Shown: positions 36,278-45,711 of the stretch, piece by piece
How the letters are laid out: every line of letters starts with the position of its first letter
How positions within the stretch are numbered: position 1 is the stretch's first letter
Assembly (NCBI GenBank): GCA_016717325.1
Contig: JADKFV010000054.1
Location: 99,318 to 163,317, forward strand
Length of the DNA stretch: 64,000 nt
From: Bacteroidota bacterium
GTDB taxonomy: Bacteria; Bacteroidota; Bacteroidia; AKYH767-A; OLB10
Direction of reading: 5' to 3'
Position numbers and translations under genes: made by a program
Notes under the pieces: model-generated
Seen by the model: the letters and a program-made list of their open reading frames with translations, nothing else
Told to the model about the DNA's origin: nothing
The model's database searches: none

Positions 36278-39200
36278 ATGAAGAAGATCAAATCTTTACA
36301 AAAATTATTTTTTGCCTTAATGTCAATTGGCATTATATGGCACAGCACAGCAAACGCCCAAAAACAGGTGTTTCCATCGCCTTCTACTAATGGTGCAGTA
36401 TACACAATTAGCGAAGACAGCACCAACGTATACGTTGGAGGTAGTTTTTCGCAGGCCGGAACAGGACTATTTAGCAACGCCCTTACAGACACTTCGGTAA
36501 ACTCCAATTTCAACTTCGACTCGTTATCAATAAAAGTAAATGGCGAAGTAAATGTTGTTATTTCCGATGGTGCAGGAGGATATTATGTAGGAGGAAGTTT
36601 TACTGCCGGAGGAAAACAAAATCTTATTCGTGTAAATTCTTCGAAAGCTATTATTGCCACATTTACTCCCAACCCAAATGGTGCCGTATATGATTTGAAG
36701 TTGGTAGGCAACCGCTTGTATGTCTGTGGAGCATTTACAATAATGTCGGGTGTAACACGCAGATACATTGCCGCCATCAACAAATCGACAAGTGCAGCCC
36801 TACCTACCGATCCCAATTTAAATAATGCTGCTTATGATTTAAAATTAATTGGTGATACCTTATACTTTGGCGGAAGCTTTACTACCGTTGGTACTACACA
36901 ACAATCGGGTATAGGTGCTTTAATTGCAAGTACAGGGGCCAATGTTACAATTAACTCTATCGATGGCCCTGTATATTCCATAGCCGCAGATACTATCAAC
37001 AAAGAGTTGTATTTTGGTGGATACTTTAATAGTATAGGACAAAATAAACGTGGTTGTGCAAAAATATCTTCTACCACAGGTCTTTCAAATCCATCTTTCC
37101 CGGGTGTAGTAGGAACCATATATACTTGTATCACCGACAGTAATGGAGGTTGGTACATTGGAGGCAGTTTTTCGTCTACTGTTGGTGCAAGTAATCTGGC
37201 TCACATTACTTCGGGCAATGTTATTGATGCAGCATTTAAGCCCAATCCAAACAGCACTGTTTATGCGCTTGCGTTAACAGGCTCAAAACTTTATGCCGGA
37301 GGTTCGTTTACATCCATTGGTGGGCAAGCCCGTTTGCGGTTAGTTCAATTAAACAAAACTTCGGGGGTGGTTCAAACCTGGGATCCGGGTTGCGATGGCA
37401 CTATATATTCTCTTACACTAAATGACACTTTGATTTATGCTACCGGGCAGTTTAATACTGTGAATGCAGTAACGGTTCTCAACTATGCCGCTATAAATGT
37501 TGCCAACTCAAAGGTTTACAGGTCGGTGGGTACTAACGGCATTGTTCGTACATCAATTCAAGATGCTAACAACTTATATTTGGGCGGTGCGTTTTCTTTG
37601 ATAGGCAAGCCAACAGCAGGTATAGCATCATATACAACTACCAACTCAAATCCAAATCTTAATTTTTATGGCATCAATGGAACTATAAATGCTATCATAA
37701 GTGATGGCGGCACAGGTTGGTACGTGGGCGGATATTTTACTGCCCCTAATGGATATACGCACCTTGTGCACATATTAGCAAGTGGTGCTGTGGATGCTGC
37801 ATTCGATCCCAATCCAAACTACACTGTAAATTGTTTATTGCTTAATGGAAACAACTTGTATGTTGGGGGAAGTTTTAATCAAATAGATTTACAAGCACGG
37901 TCGTATATAGCAGCAGTTAACAAAGCCACGGGGCATTGATTCCTGCGTTTAATGTTACTTTAAATAATAATCCGAATTGCTTTTTATTATCGGGCACAAA
38001 CTTATTAATAGGAGGAGAATTTACTACTATTAATGCCGCAACCCGCAACAGAATAGGTTCGGTGGCATTGAGCAATGGAAGTGTACAAACATGGGACCCT
38101 AACAGCAACAGCGCGGTATATACTTTGGTATTGAATGGTACAACTGTATATGCAGGCGGAGCGTTTACTAATATTGGTGGTTCGGCACGTAATTATATTA
38201 CCGCATTGAGCACTACCACAAACAATGCAACAGCATGGAATCCAAATTGCAATTCATATGTTTATACATTGGCGCTTAGTGGCACTACTTTATATGCCGG
38301 AGGAATATTTACAACCATAAACGGACTTGGCCGTAATCGCGCAGCAGGTATCAACATTAACAATGCAAGTATCACGGCTTTCAATCCCGATTTAAATAAT
38401 TATGTACGCGCTATAAATATTTCAGGTACAACTATTTTTATTGGCGGACAATTTACCACTGCAGGTGGGCAGCCACGATATTATTTAGCCTCGTTTTCTA
38501 CTGCCGGTGCTGTTCAGGCATGGAGCCCAAATGTGGATAATTACGTTTATACTATAGGAATAAATGGAACTAATGTGTTGGCTGGTGGCAGTTTTAGATT
38601 ATCGAATTTATTGGCGCAAAACGCCTTGGTAAAAATTGCCAAAGCAAATTACACTGCAACTACTTGGAACCCAAATGCCAATGTAGGTGCTGATGTTTAT
38701 GCAACAGCGTTAAACGGTACGGTGTTATACGTAGGTGGAACATTTTCGAGCCTTGGTGGTGTGTTGCGCAGTAACTTAGGTGCAGTAAATACAAACAACA
38801 ACAACGCTACCACATGGAACCCGGCACCCAATAGCAGTGTGTATAGTTTGCATTTCAAAAGCAATTTGATATATGTAGGTGGGGCTTTTACCATTATCAA
38901 TAACACAGCTCGAAATTATGTGGCCGCAGTAAACAATACCAATGTATTGCAAACGTGGAATCCGGCTCCAAATTATTACGTGCGTTCTATCGGAACATAC
39001 ACTACCGATGTTGCGCTTGGTGGCGAATTCACTTTTGTAAATAATATTTTCCGCACAAATTTATTGGCTATGAAGCACAGCGATTTTTCCATAAAAAGTT
39101 ACAACGCTGCAATGCCAAGTGGACAAATATATGAGCTATGGCACGATGGCAGTAAACTATATGTTGGCGGTACATTTAGCCAAATTGGTGGACAGGCACG

Positions 39201-40695
39201 CGCCAATTTAGCATCGCTCAACCTTACAAATGGAAATGCTTCGTCATGGAATCCAATAGTAAATAGCCCCGTATACGATTTGGTAAGGCAGGGCAACTAC
39301 ATTTACATAGGTGGGCCTTTCACACTGGTAAATAATGTTGCACGTAGTTATGCTGCGGCAATTGGTATTTCAGGCACAGGCACTTTATCCAATTGGATGC
39401 CTCAATATAATAATACTGTAAACTCTATTTTCCCATTCGAAAATAAACTTTGGGTGTCGGGTAGTTTTACATTAGGTCATGTTTTCAAGTGCACAAATTT
39501 ATTCTCGTATCAAAAATCGAATGGTAACATTCGCACCGCATTTGCTCCGGCAATAAATAGTAGCGTATTTGCCTCGGTGGTAAGTGGTACCAATCTTTAT
39601 ATTGGCGGTCAATTTACTGTTGTAGCAGGTTTAACACGCAATCGTTGCGCTGCATTAAGTACTACAAATGGGGCACTCAAAAGCTTTTTGCCCGACCTCA
39701 ACAGTTATGTGTATTCGCTTGCACTCAACGGCACCACATTGTATGTTGGAGGAATATTTACTACTGCCAATGGCCAAACGCGCAATCGCTTGTGTGCCTA
39801 CAACACGGCAAACAGTTCACTCAAAACTTTTAATCCCAATTTAAATAATGCCGCATATGCATTGCACATTAGCGATTCGTTGCTTTATGCCGGAGGCTCG
39901 TTTACAACAATTGGTGGTGTTACGCGCAACCGCATTGCTGCCTTCAGCCTTGCCAACGATGCATTGAAGTCGTGGAATCCCGATGCTAATAGTGATATCC
40001 GTGCTTTTACAAATTACAACAATACTATTATTGCCGGAGGATACTTTACTACAATAGGAGGGCAGCCTCGTTCTTATCTTGCAGCAATAAATAAAGGCAA
40101 CAACAATGCAACAGGATGGAATCCATCGTTGAATTATATTTGTCATTCGTTGGCTATACGCGGTACAACATGCTATGCCGGTGGCGATTTTACTACAGCC
40201 AATGCAGTTGCTGTAAATCGCTTTGCTTCTATCAACGTTAGTACAGCAGCAATAGGAAGTTTTAAGCCTAGTTTTCCAAGTACGGTGTATGCTATTACTT
40301 ATGGCGCATTCCCGGATTCAACAATGAAGGTAGGAGGCAATTTCGCTTCTGTTAGCGGTTTGCCACAAATAAATTATGTGAACTTCAGTTTCAAAGTTGG
40401 TGCAGCACCATTTGCTCGTGAAGATGATGAAGTAGTACTTTCTAATGCGAACAGTACACAGGAAATAAAACTTTACCCCAATCCGGTGAGTGATGTTTTA
40501 TTCATAGAATCGAATGTTGACGAAGATACTCAAATACAAATATTAAACTTAAACGGACAGGTGGTAGCAGCGTATACACTTATGGTTAATAACTATACAA
40601 AATCGATTCCTGTTGGCGATATACCTGCAGGTGTTTACATCATCACTATGACAAATACTCAATCAACCAGTACCGGAAGATTTATAAAAAGATAA
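36278..40695 (+). CDS. Giant delta-60-like beta-propeller protein with T9SS type A sorting domain, one frameshift
   Basis: From ATG 36278 the protein has a signal peptide ending at STANAQ. Most of its length is tandem repeats of about 45-50 residues of the form LYVGGSFTxIGGQxRxxLAA, then W-x-P-N-x-N, which resemble delta-60 or DUF5122 beta-propeller repeats. The C-terminus is a type A sorting domain (IKLYPNPVSDVLFIESNVDE, then IPAGVYIITMT, ending GRFIKR). The frame breaks at about 37930, where a run of four G should be five: with one more G the sequence reads KATGALIPAFNVTLNNNPN and both parts join into about 1472 residues. It probably forms several surface propellers. Ligand and function are unknown. 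A terminator follows. Confidence 0.87.
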
Positions 40696-40724
40696 GGGCG
40701 TTTTTTCCATTACTATTCTCTTGG

Positions 40725-40751
40725 AAGCGGGCTGCATAGCCCGCTTTTTTT
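40725..40751 (+). terminator. Terminator after the giant propeller gene
   Basis: Perfect 9-bp arms AAGCGGGCT and AGCCCGCTT flank a GCAT loop and are followed by T residues. Confidence 0.9.
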
Positions 40752-40773
40752 GTGCCTTTTTATTTGCAATGCT

Positions 40774-41497
40774 GAGGCACGAAGCATCTCTACTGCGTAA
40801 GCAATCTATGTCTTTGAAATGCTGAGGTACGAAGCATCTCTGCTGCGTAAGCAATCATCATGCGAAAGCAATTGTTTGCGTAAGCCCATTCTGCGCTAGC
40901 CTATTCTGGCAGGGATGCTTCGTTTCTCAGCATGACAAGGCGATGATAAGAAATGAGGCACGAAGCATCTCTACTGCGTAAGCAATCTTTGTCTTTGAAA
41001 TGCTGAGGTACGAAGCATCTCTGCTGCGTAAGCAATCATCATGCGACAGCAATTGTTTGCGTAAGCCCATTCTGCGCTAGCCTATTCTGGCAGAGATGCT
41101 TCGTTCCTCAGCATGACAAGGCGATGATAAGAAATGAGGTACGTAGAATCTCTGCTGCGTAAGCAATCTTTGTTTTTGAAATGCTGAGGTACAAAGCATC
41201 TCTGCTGCGTGAGCAATCATCATGCGAAAGCAATTGTTTGAGTAAGCCCATTCTGCGCTAGCCTATTCTGGCAGAGATGCTTCGTTCCTCAGCATGACAA
41301 GGCGATGATAAGAAATGAGGGACGAAAAATCTTCGTTGCGTAAGCAATCTTTGTTTTTGAAATGCTGAGGTACGAAGCATCTCTGCTGCGTAAGCAATCA
41401 TCATGCGAAAGCAATTGTTTGCGTAAGCCCATTCTGCGCTAGCCTATTCTGGCAGAGTTGCTTCGTTCATCAGCCTGACAATGCGATGATAAGAAAT
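40774..41497. repeat. Four tandem copies of a 181-bp intergenic repeat
   Basis: The word ATGAGG or CTGAGG starting each unit recurs at 40774, 40955, 41136, 41317 and 41498, an exact 181-bp period with four full copies and a fifth start. Each unit holds an inverted pair: CTGAGGTACGAAGCATCTCT and, about 90 bases later, AGAGATGCTTCGTTCCTCAG. A transcript could thus form a long hairpin. The copies differ by scattered point changes. The 905-base gap 40696-41600 otherwise contains only the terminator above. No open frame with coding character is present. The units share words with smaller repeats at 43.4, 47.6 and 55.2 kb. Confidence 0.9.
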
Positions 41498-41600
41498 GAG
41501 GGACGAAGAATAACTACTTCTGAAAGCAAAGAGTTGCAGACAATGCCTGTTTTTTTTTGCTAATTTTTCCGAAAATAAGAGCCGATTAGAAAGGTGTTTA

Positions 41601-42611
41601 TCAAACCGTAAAAAAACTTCTATCCATACCAAGCCACTCAAGTGCTGTGCCATTTAGTAATTGCTGTTTTACATCATCTTCGAGCCACATACTTTTTATA
41701 AGTGAGCCAGGAATATCTTCGCCAAGCGGAAAAGGATAATCGCTGCCGAGTGCTATTCGGTTGGGTTTTGTAAAATTTAATAAATATTGCAACATCAATT
41801 TATCGTGCACAAGTGAGTCGAAATAAATGTTGTCTAAATATTTTCGTGGGTTGTGGGGGTTATCTATTGCCACTAAATCGGGGCGGCAATTATAACCATG
41901 TTCTATGCGGCCAATGGTAGATGGAAACGAACCTCCGCCATGCGCAAAAGCAACTTTAATATTTGGCAACCGCTCGAACACACCACCAAAAATCATGGAA
42001 CAAATTGCGCGCGAAGTTTCGGCAGGCATACCAACAAGCCAAGGTAACCAATAGCGTTGCATATCTTGCTGGCCCATCATTTCCCAAGGATGTACAAAAA
42101 TAGCGGCATTCAATTTTGCGGCTTCTTCAAAAAACGGAAACAACTCCGGTGCATTCAAATTCCAATCGTTTACATGCGAACCTATTTGTACACCTCGCAA
42201 TCCTATTTGCATGCAGCGGTGAAGCTCTTCTATAGCAAGTTGTGGATCTTGCAATGGCACAGTACCTAAACCAATAAAACGTTGTGGATACCGCTGAACT
42301 ATATCGGCAATGTGGTCGTTCAAAAATTGCGATACTTCAAGGCAATGTTTTGGTTGCGCCCAGTAACTAAACATTACGGGAATGGTAGAAAGTACCTGAA
42401 CATTCACACGGTGATTATCGCATTCTTTCATACGTGTTTCGGCACTCCAGCAATTGTCTTGTATTTCGCGAAAAAACTTATCGCCAATCATCATCCGCGC
42501 ACAACAAGGTTTGTGATGTTCCAATTGTATAAAACCACCATAGCCAAATTTTTGGGCATAAGCCGGCACATTTTCGGGAATTATGTGTGTATGGATATCG
42601 ATGGTGAGCAT
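41601..42611 (-). CDS. ACMSD-like amidohydrolase (aminocarboxymuconate-semialdehyde decarboxylase)
   Basis: This 336-residue amidohydrolase-superfamily protein resembles 2-amino-3-carboxymuconate-6-semialdehyde decarboxylase, which removes CO2 from the ring-opened product of 3-hydroxyanthranilate. The metal-binding IDIHTHIIP stands at residues 4-12. Further ligands lie in FVHPWEMMG and FAHGGGSFP, and the catalytic Asp in GSDYPFPLG. The stretch HGGGSFPSTIGRIEHGYNCR, then PDLVA, is characteristic of this decarboxylase. It starts 29 bases after the stop of the 3-hydroxyanthranilate dioxygenase, whose product is its expected substrate, so the pair forms a two-gene catabolic operon. The frame is intact. 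Confidence 0.9.
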   Translation of the reverse strand: MLTIDIHTHIIPENVPAYAQKFGYGGFIQLEHHKPCCARMMIGDKFFREIQDNCWSAETRMKECDNHRVNVQVLSTIPVMFSYWAQPKHCLEVSQFLNDHIADIVQRYPQRFIGLGTVPLQDPQLAIEELHRCMQIGLRGVQIGSHVNDWNLNAPELFPFFEEAAKLNAAIFVHPWEMMGQQDMQRYWLPWLVGMPAETSRAICSMIFGGVFERLPNIKVAFAHGGGSFPSTIGRIEHGYNCRPDLVAIDNPHNPRKYLDNIYFDSLVHDKLMLQYLLNFTKPNRIALGSDYPFPLGEDIPGSLIKSMWLEDDVKQQLLNGTALEWLGMDRSFFTV

Positions 42612-42640
42612 TGGAGAATATATTTATTTGAAAAAAATAG

Positions 42641-43168
42641 TTATGAAAGTTTTGGTGGTTCCTCCATCGTATATCCACAATTTTTGCAAGTACATAAATC
42701 TTTGTTGGTGTAAAATTTTTCCATTACAGTTTTCAATTGATTTACAATATCTACAAGAGGAAAAAATTCTTCGTACAATTTTGTTGCGCACTTTTCGCAA
42801 TACCATTGGCAGCTATCCATTTCCTTTTCGCTGCGATAGCGTTCTATTACAAGGCCAATAGTATTTGGTCCGCGCTGCGGTGAATGGGGTATGTGAGGCG
42901 GCAACAAAAACATTTCTCCTTCGCGAATATGCACATCTACATTTTTTCCATCCTGAATGGTCTTTACTGTTATATCGCCTTCTATCTGATAAAACAATTC
43001 TTCGCCATCTTCGAAGTGATAATCTTTGCGAGAGTTGGGGCCGCCCACTATCATCACTATAAAATCTGTATTGTCGATATATACCTGCTTATTGCCCACA
43101 GGTGGTTTTAGTAAATGACGATTGTCATCTATCCACTTTTGTAAATTGAAAGGTGATGCTACTGCCAC
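42641..43168 (-). CDS. nbaC: 3-hydroxyanthranilate 3,4-dioxygenase
   Basis: This cupin-fold enzyme opens the ring of 3-hydroxyanthranilate with O2 and ferrous iron in the kynurenine route. The iron ligands expected from the Cupriavidus enzyme are at the same numbers here: His51 (KDYHFEDGEE), Glu57 and His95 (PPHIPHSP). The C-terminus has the rubredoxin-like pairs CEKC and CKNC that bind a second iron in bacterial enzymes. At 175 residues it has normal length. The start is a GTG at 43168 (MAVASPFNLQKWIDDNRHLL); no in-frame ATG lies nearby. It is the first gene of an operon with the ACMSD-like decarboxylase. Confidence 0.94.
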   Translation of the reverse strand: MAVASPFNLQKWIDDNRHLLKPPVGNKQVYIDNTDFIVMIVGGPNSRKDYHFEDGEELFYQIEGDITVKTIQDGKNVDVHIREGEMFLLPPHIPHSPQRGPNTIGLVIERYRSEKEMDSCQWYCEKCATKLYEEFFPLVDIVNQLKTVMEKFYTNKDLCTCKNCGYTMEEPPKLS

Positions 43169-43628
43169 AATGTTTTGGTTTTTAAGTTTATGGTAAATAA
43201 AGAAACTCTAGAATTGAAATGCAAGTTTTTTGTTGTTGGGTATTGGTTACTGTGTTATTGGTTATTGCGTTATTGGTTGCTTTGTTACTTGGTTATTGGG
43301 TTGTTGGTTATTTTTTTCAAACATTTATTATGTGAAGACGAATTTTTCTTCCGTCATTGCGAAGTAGGGGTAGTGAGTGCTCTCGAACTACTGAAGCAAT
43401 CCCTTTTTGGAAAAGACTTGATGATGCTGAGATTGCTTCGCTTCGCTTACAATGACGGCAGGAAAAAAGGTGCGCAATGACCAGCATTTTAATAAAAAAT
43501 AACCCAATAACAAGTAACTAATATACCAATGACTACTGACCAATGACAAGTATTCCCAATCCCAATACCCAATACCAAAAATCTCAATACTAAAATCTCA
43601 ATACCAAAATCTCACTTACAAAATCTCA
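43169..43628. other. Intergenic region of low-complexity repeats
   Basis: The stretch 43240-43315 is made of variants of TTGGTTATTG on the plus strand. The stretch 43490-43625 is made of variants of CCAATGAC and of CAATACCAAAATCTCA. Between them lies the inverted-repeat element described separately. There is no plausible gene; the reading frames here are repeat-derived. Confidence 0.7.
43351..43459 (+). repeat. MITE-like 109-bp dispersed repeat, copy 1
   Basis: It begins CCGTCATTG and ends CAATGACGG, perfect 9-bp terminal inverted repeats. The interior contains CTGAAGCAATCCCTTT and AAGACTTGATGATG. A second, diverged copy lies in the opposite orientation at 55078-55183. It encodes nothing, so if mobile it would need a transposase from elsewhere. 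Confidence 0.7.
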
Positions 43629-44060
43629 CTACCCAATCCTCCCTAAATAAAAATCCTCCATCTTCGTCATTATCTTTTTTTCTTTTTCGGTTTTGTCGCC
43701 ATAGCCGCAGAGGTGGAGTAAGCCATGTATCATAACGCGGTGCAGTTCGTTGCTAACTGTAACGTTATACGTAGCGGCATTATATTTTACCTGGGGGTAG
43801 CTGATATAAATTTCGCCCGCTATTTGATTTTTGCCGGGCATATCATAAGGAAAAGTAATTACATCGGTTATGGTGTTGTGCTGCAAATATTGTTTGTTCA
43901 TTTTCATCAAGTACTTTTCATCACAAATAATAATATAAATAAAGCCGGCTTTAAACCCTTCGTTGGCAGCACTTTCGAGCAACCACGAAATTGTTTTCTT
44001 TTTGTCCTTTATGCGAACATTTTTTATTTGATAGGTGATATCAATATCGTTATTCTCCAT
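43629..44060 (-). CDS. ybeY: Endoribonuclease YbeY (rRNA maturation factor)
   Basis: YbeY is a zinc-dependent single-strand endoribonuclease involved in 16S rRNA 3'-end maturation and ribosome quality control. The zinc motif HGLLHLCGYGD has the three-histidine form typical of the family when combined with the preceding ELHRVMIH. NTITDVITFPYD and GEIYISYPQV are further marks. The ATG at 44060 (MENNDIDITYQIKNV) gives about 143 residues and is preferred to a GTG seven codons upstream. It starts 12 bases after the paaD stop codon on the same strand. The frame is intact. Confidence 0.94.
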   Translation of the reverse strand: MENNDIDITYQIKNVRIKDKKKTISWLLESAANEGFKAGFIYIIICDEKYLMKMNKQYLQHNTITDVITFPYDMPGKNQIAGEIYISYPQVKYNAATYNVTVSNELHRVMIHGLLHLCGYGDKTEKEKKIMTKMEDFYLGRIG

Positions 44061-44071
44061 TGCAAAAAAAA

Positions 44072-44581
44072 TTAATGACACTTAAACTCTTCGAATGGTT
44101 GCTGACAGGCATTGCAATAATGTAACGCTTTGCATGCAGTACTGCCAAATGCACTGGTAAGTTTTGTATCGGTCGATTTGCAATAGGGACATGTAACGGC
44201 AATTTTTTTTCCACTTAGCATGGCTTCCAAATGTTGGTTTGTGGTTTGTTGTGGTGGCGCTATGCCATAGTCTTGCAACTTTTGTTTTGCTTCATCGGTA
44301 AGCCAGTCTGTTGTCCATGGTGGCAGCAAAACAGTCTTTATTTTATACTTTGTAATATTATTGGCGAGTAAGGTTTTTACAATTTCATCTTCTATGGCTT
44401 TCATTGCCGGGCAGCCACTGTATGTTGGTGTGATGGTAACATGTACCGTATCATTTTGAATTTCCACACCACGCACCACACCTAATTCAACAATATTTAT
44501 TGCCGGCACTTCGGGGTCGGGTATGGTGCATAGCAATTGCATTATGCTTTCGTTGGTGTGTGTGTGTGATATATTATTCAT
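44072..44581 (-). CDS. paaD: 1,2-phenylacetyl-CoA epoxidase subunit PaaD
   Basis: PaaD is the DUF59/MIP18-type maturation component of the phenylacetyl-CoA epoxygenase complex. The domain spans residues 10-100 (MQLLCTIPDPEVPAINIVEL, then VHVTITPTYSGCPAMKAIED and LLPPWTTDWLTDEAKQKLQD). The C-terminus has a zinc-ribbon-like part, CPYCKS then CNACQQPFEEFKCH. At 169 residues it has normal length. PaaC is encoded 322 bases upstream on the same strand, with repeat DNA between; paaA and paaB are not in the window. ybeY follows directly. The frame is intact. Confidence 0.93.
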   Translation of the reverse strand: MNNISHTHTNESIMQLLCTIPDPEVPAINIVELGVVRGVEIQNDTVHVTITPTYSGCPAMKAIEDEIVKTLLANNITKYKIKTVLLPPWTTDWLTDEAKQKLQDYGIAPPQQTTNQHLEAMLSGKKIAVTCPYCKSTDTKLTSAFGSTACKALHYCNACQQPFEEFKCH

Positions 44582-44903
44582 TTCAATTTTTGTGTCTAAT
44601 CAAAAAATGCGGGTTGCCACGAATGCTATGCAGCTTGCCGCGAATGCGCGAATAAATTCCGAATAATGCAATGAATTCATTCGAGTGCATTCATTTGTGC
44701 ATTCCCCGACACTGCGGTCGGGGCAGGCGTGACAAAAAGTATTTCCATTCATTTCATAGTGCGAGAAAATTTTTCGACCATGTGCCATTGATTTTGCTAA
44801 CCGCAAACCAAATAAAGTTGCCGCGAATGCGCGAATAAATTCCGAATAATGCAATGAATTCATTCGAGTGCATTCGTTGCAAAAAGTGTTTCCCATCAAT
44901 ACC
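44582..44903. repeat. Repeat-filled gap between paaC and paaD
   Basis: A 58-bp segment starting TTGCCGCGAATGCGCGAATA occurs twice as an exact direct repeat, at 44635-44692 and 44818-44875. Each copy contains the palindrome AATGAATTCATT. Between them lies a hairpin, CCCCGAC-ACTGCG-GTCGGGG (44704-44723), whose inverted relative is near 48107. Frames through this gap are repeat-derived and not genes. Confidence 0.85.
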
Positions 44904-45665
44904 CTACCATTGGTTACCCGGATATACACGCTGCAGCCATTGCATTTCGGCAAGTATGTATCCTAAGTATTCTGTATGTATGCCTCTGCGCGAACCCTTG
45001 CGTGTGCCACCGTTTGCGGGCTCCCATTTTATTTTTGCAAGTGCAAATACCTCTTTCACTTTTTCGTGCCATGCCTTTTTTATCTGTTCCATATCGGCAC
45101 CAATTTTTTGTTGCAACAATATTGCATCTACTTCATCGGCATCAAAAAGATCGTCTATAAACTGTTGCAGTTCATCCACTGCACCTTGTGTGCGCATGTT
45201 ACTTTCATCGGTGCCGTCACCTAAGCGTAGTATCCAATCGGTGCTGTGGCGCAGATGATAAATAGTTTCTTTCAACGATTTTTGCGCAAAGCCTTTTATG
45301 GTTTCATCGGCACTGTTGTGTAAATGTGTGTACAAAAAATATTGGTACGCACTCATAAAAAATTGGCGCACCATAGTATGTGCAAAATCGGTATTGGGTT
45401 GTTCGGCCATCAGTAAATTTCGATAGCTGAATGCATCACGCAAATAGGCGAGGTCGTCTTCGGTTTTTCCTTTGCCCTCAATTTGTGCGGCATACGAAAG
45501 TATAATGCGCGACTGTCCAACAAGGTCGAGCGCAATATTTTGCATGGCAATATCTTCTTCCAATATTGGCCCATGTCCGCACAATTCCGAAAGGCGATGT
45601 GCAAGTATTAAACTGGTATCGCCCAATCGCAGGCAGTATTCATATATGGCTTCGTTGGTATTCAT
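44904..45665 (-). CDS. paaC: 1,2-phenylacetyl-CoA epoxidase subunit PaaC
   Basis: PaaC is the structural ferritin-like subunit that pairs with catalytic PaaA in the phenylacetyl-CoA epoxygenase. The ATG at 45665 gives 253 residues opening MNTNEAIYEYCLRLGDTSLI. Family marks are LAHRLSELCGHGPILEEDIA, then NIALDLVGQSR, YHLRHSTDWILRLGDGT and the C-terminal GIHTEYLGYILAEMQWLQRV, then YPGNQW. An in-frame TTG eight codons upstream is a less likely start. It lies 46 bases after aspS. In most genomes paaABCDE are contiguous; here A and B are missing and D is displaced by repeat DNA. Confidence 0.94.
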   Translation of the reverse strand: MNTNEAIYEYCLRLGDTSLILAHRLSELCGHGPILEEDIAMQNIALDLVGQSRIILSYAAQIEGKGKTEDDLAYLRDAFSYRNLLMAEQPNTDFAHTMVRQFFMSAYQYFLYTHLHNSADETIKGFAQKSLKETIYHLRHSTDWILRLGDGTDESNMRTQGAVDELQQFIDDLFDADEVDAILLQQKIGADMEQIKKAWHEKVKEVFALAKIKWEPANGGTRKGSRRGIHTEYLGYILAEMQWLQRVYPGNQW

Positions 45666-45711
45666 TTGTGAGTTTTTTTTATTAAACAAAATAAAAGGCT
45701 TTTAGATTTTA

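Noticed and set aside
40774..41497. The tandem array as a possible CRISPR
   Set aside because: The whole 181-bp unit repeats with no unique spacers, and no cas gene is nearby.
44600..44953. A 117-codon minus-strand frame between paaC and paaD
   Set aside because: It is made of the duplicated 58-bp repeat (NECTRMNSLHYSEFIRAFAA occurs twice) and overlaps the end of paaC.
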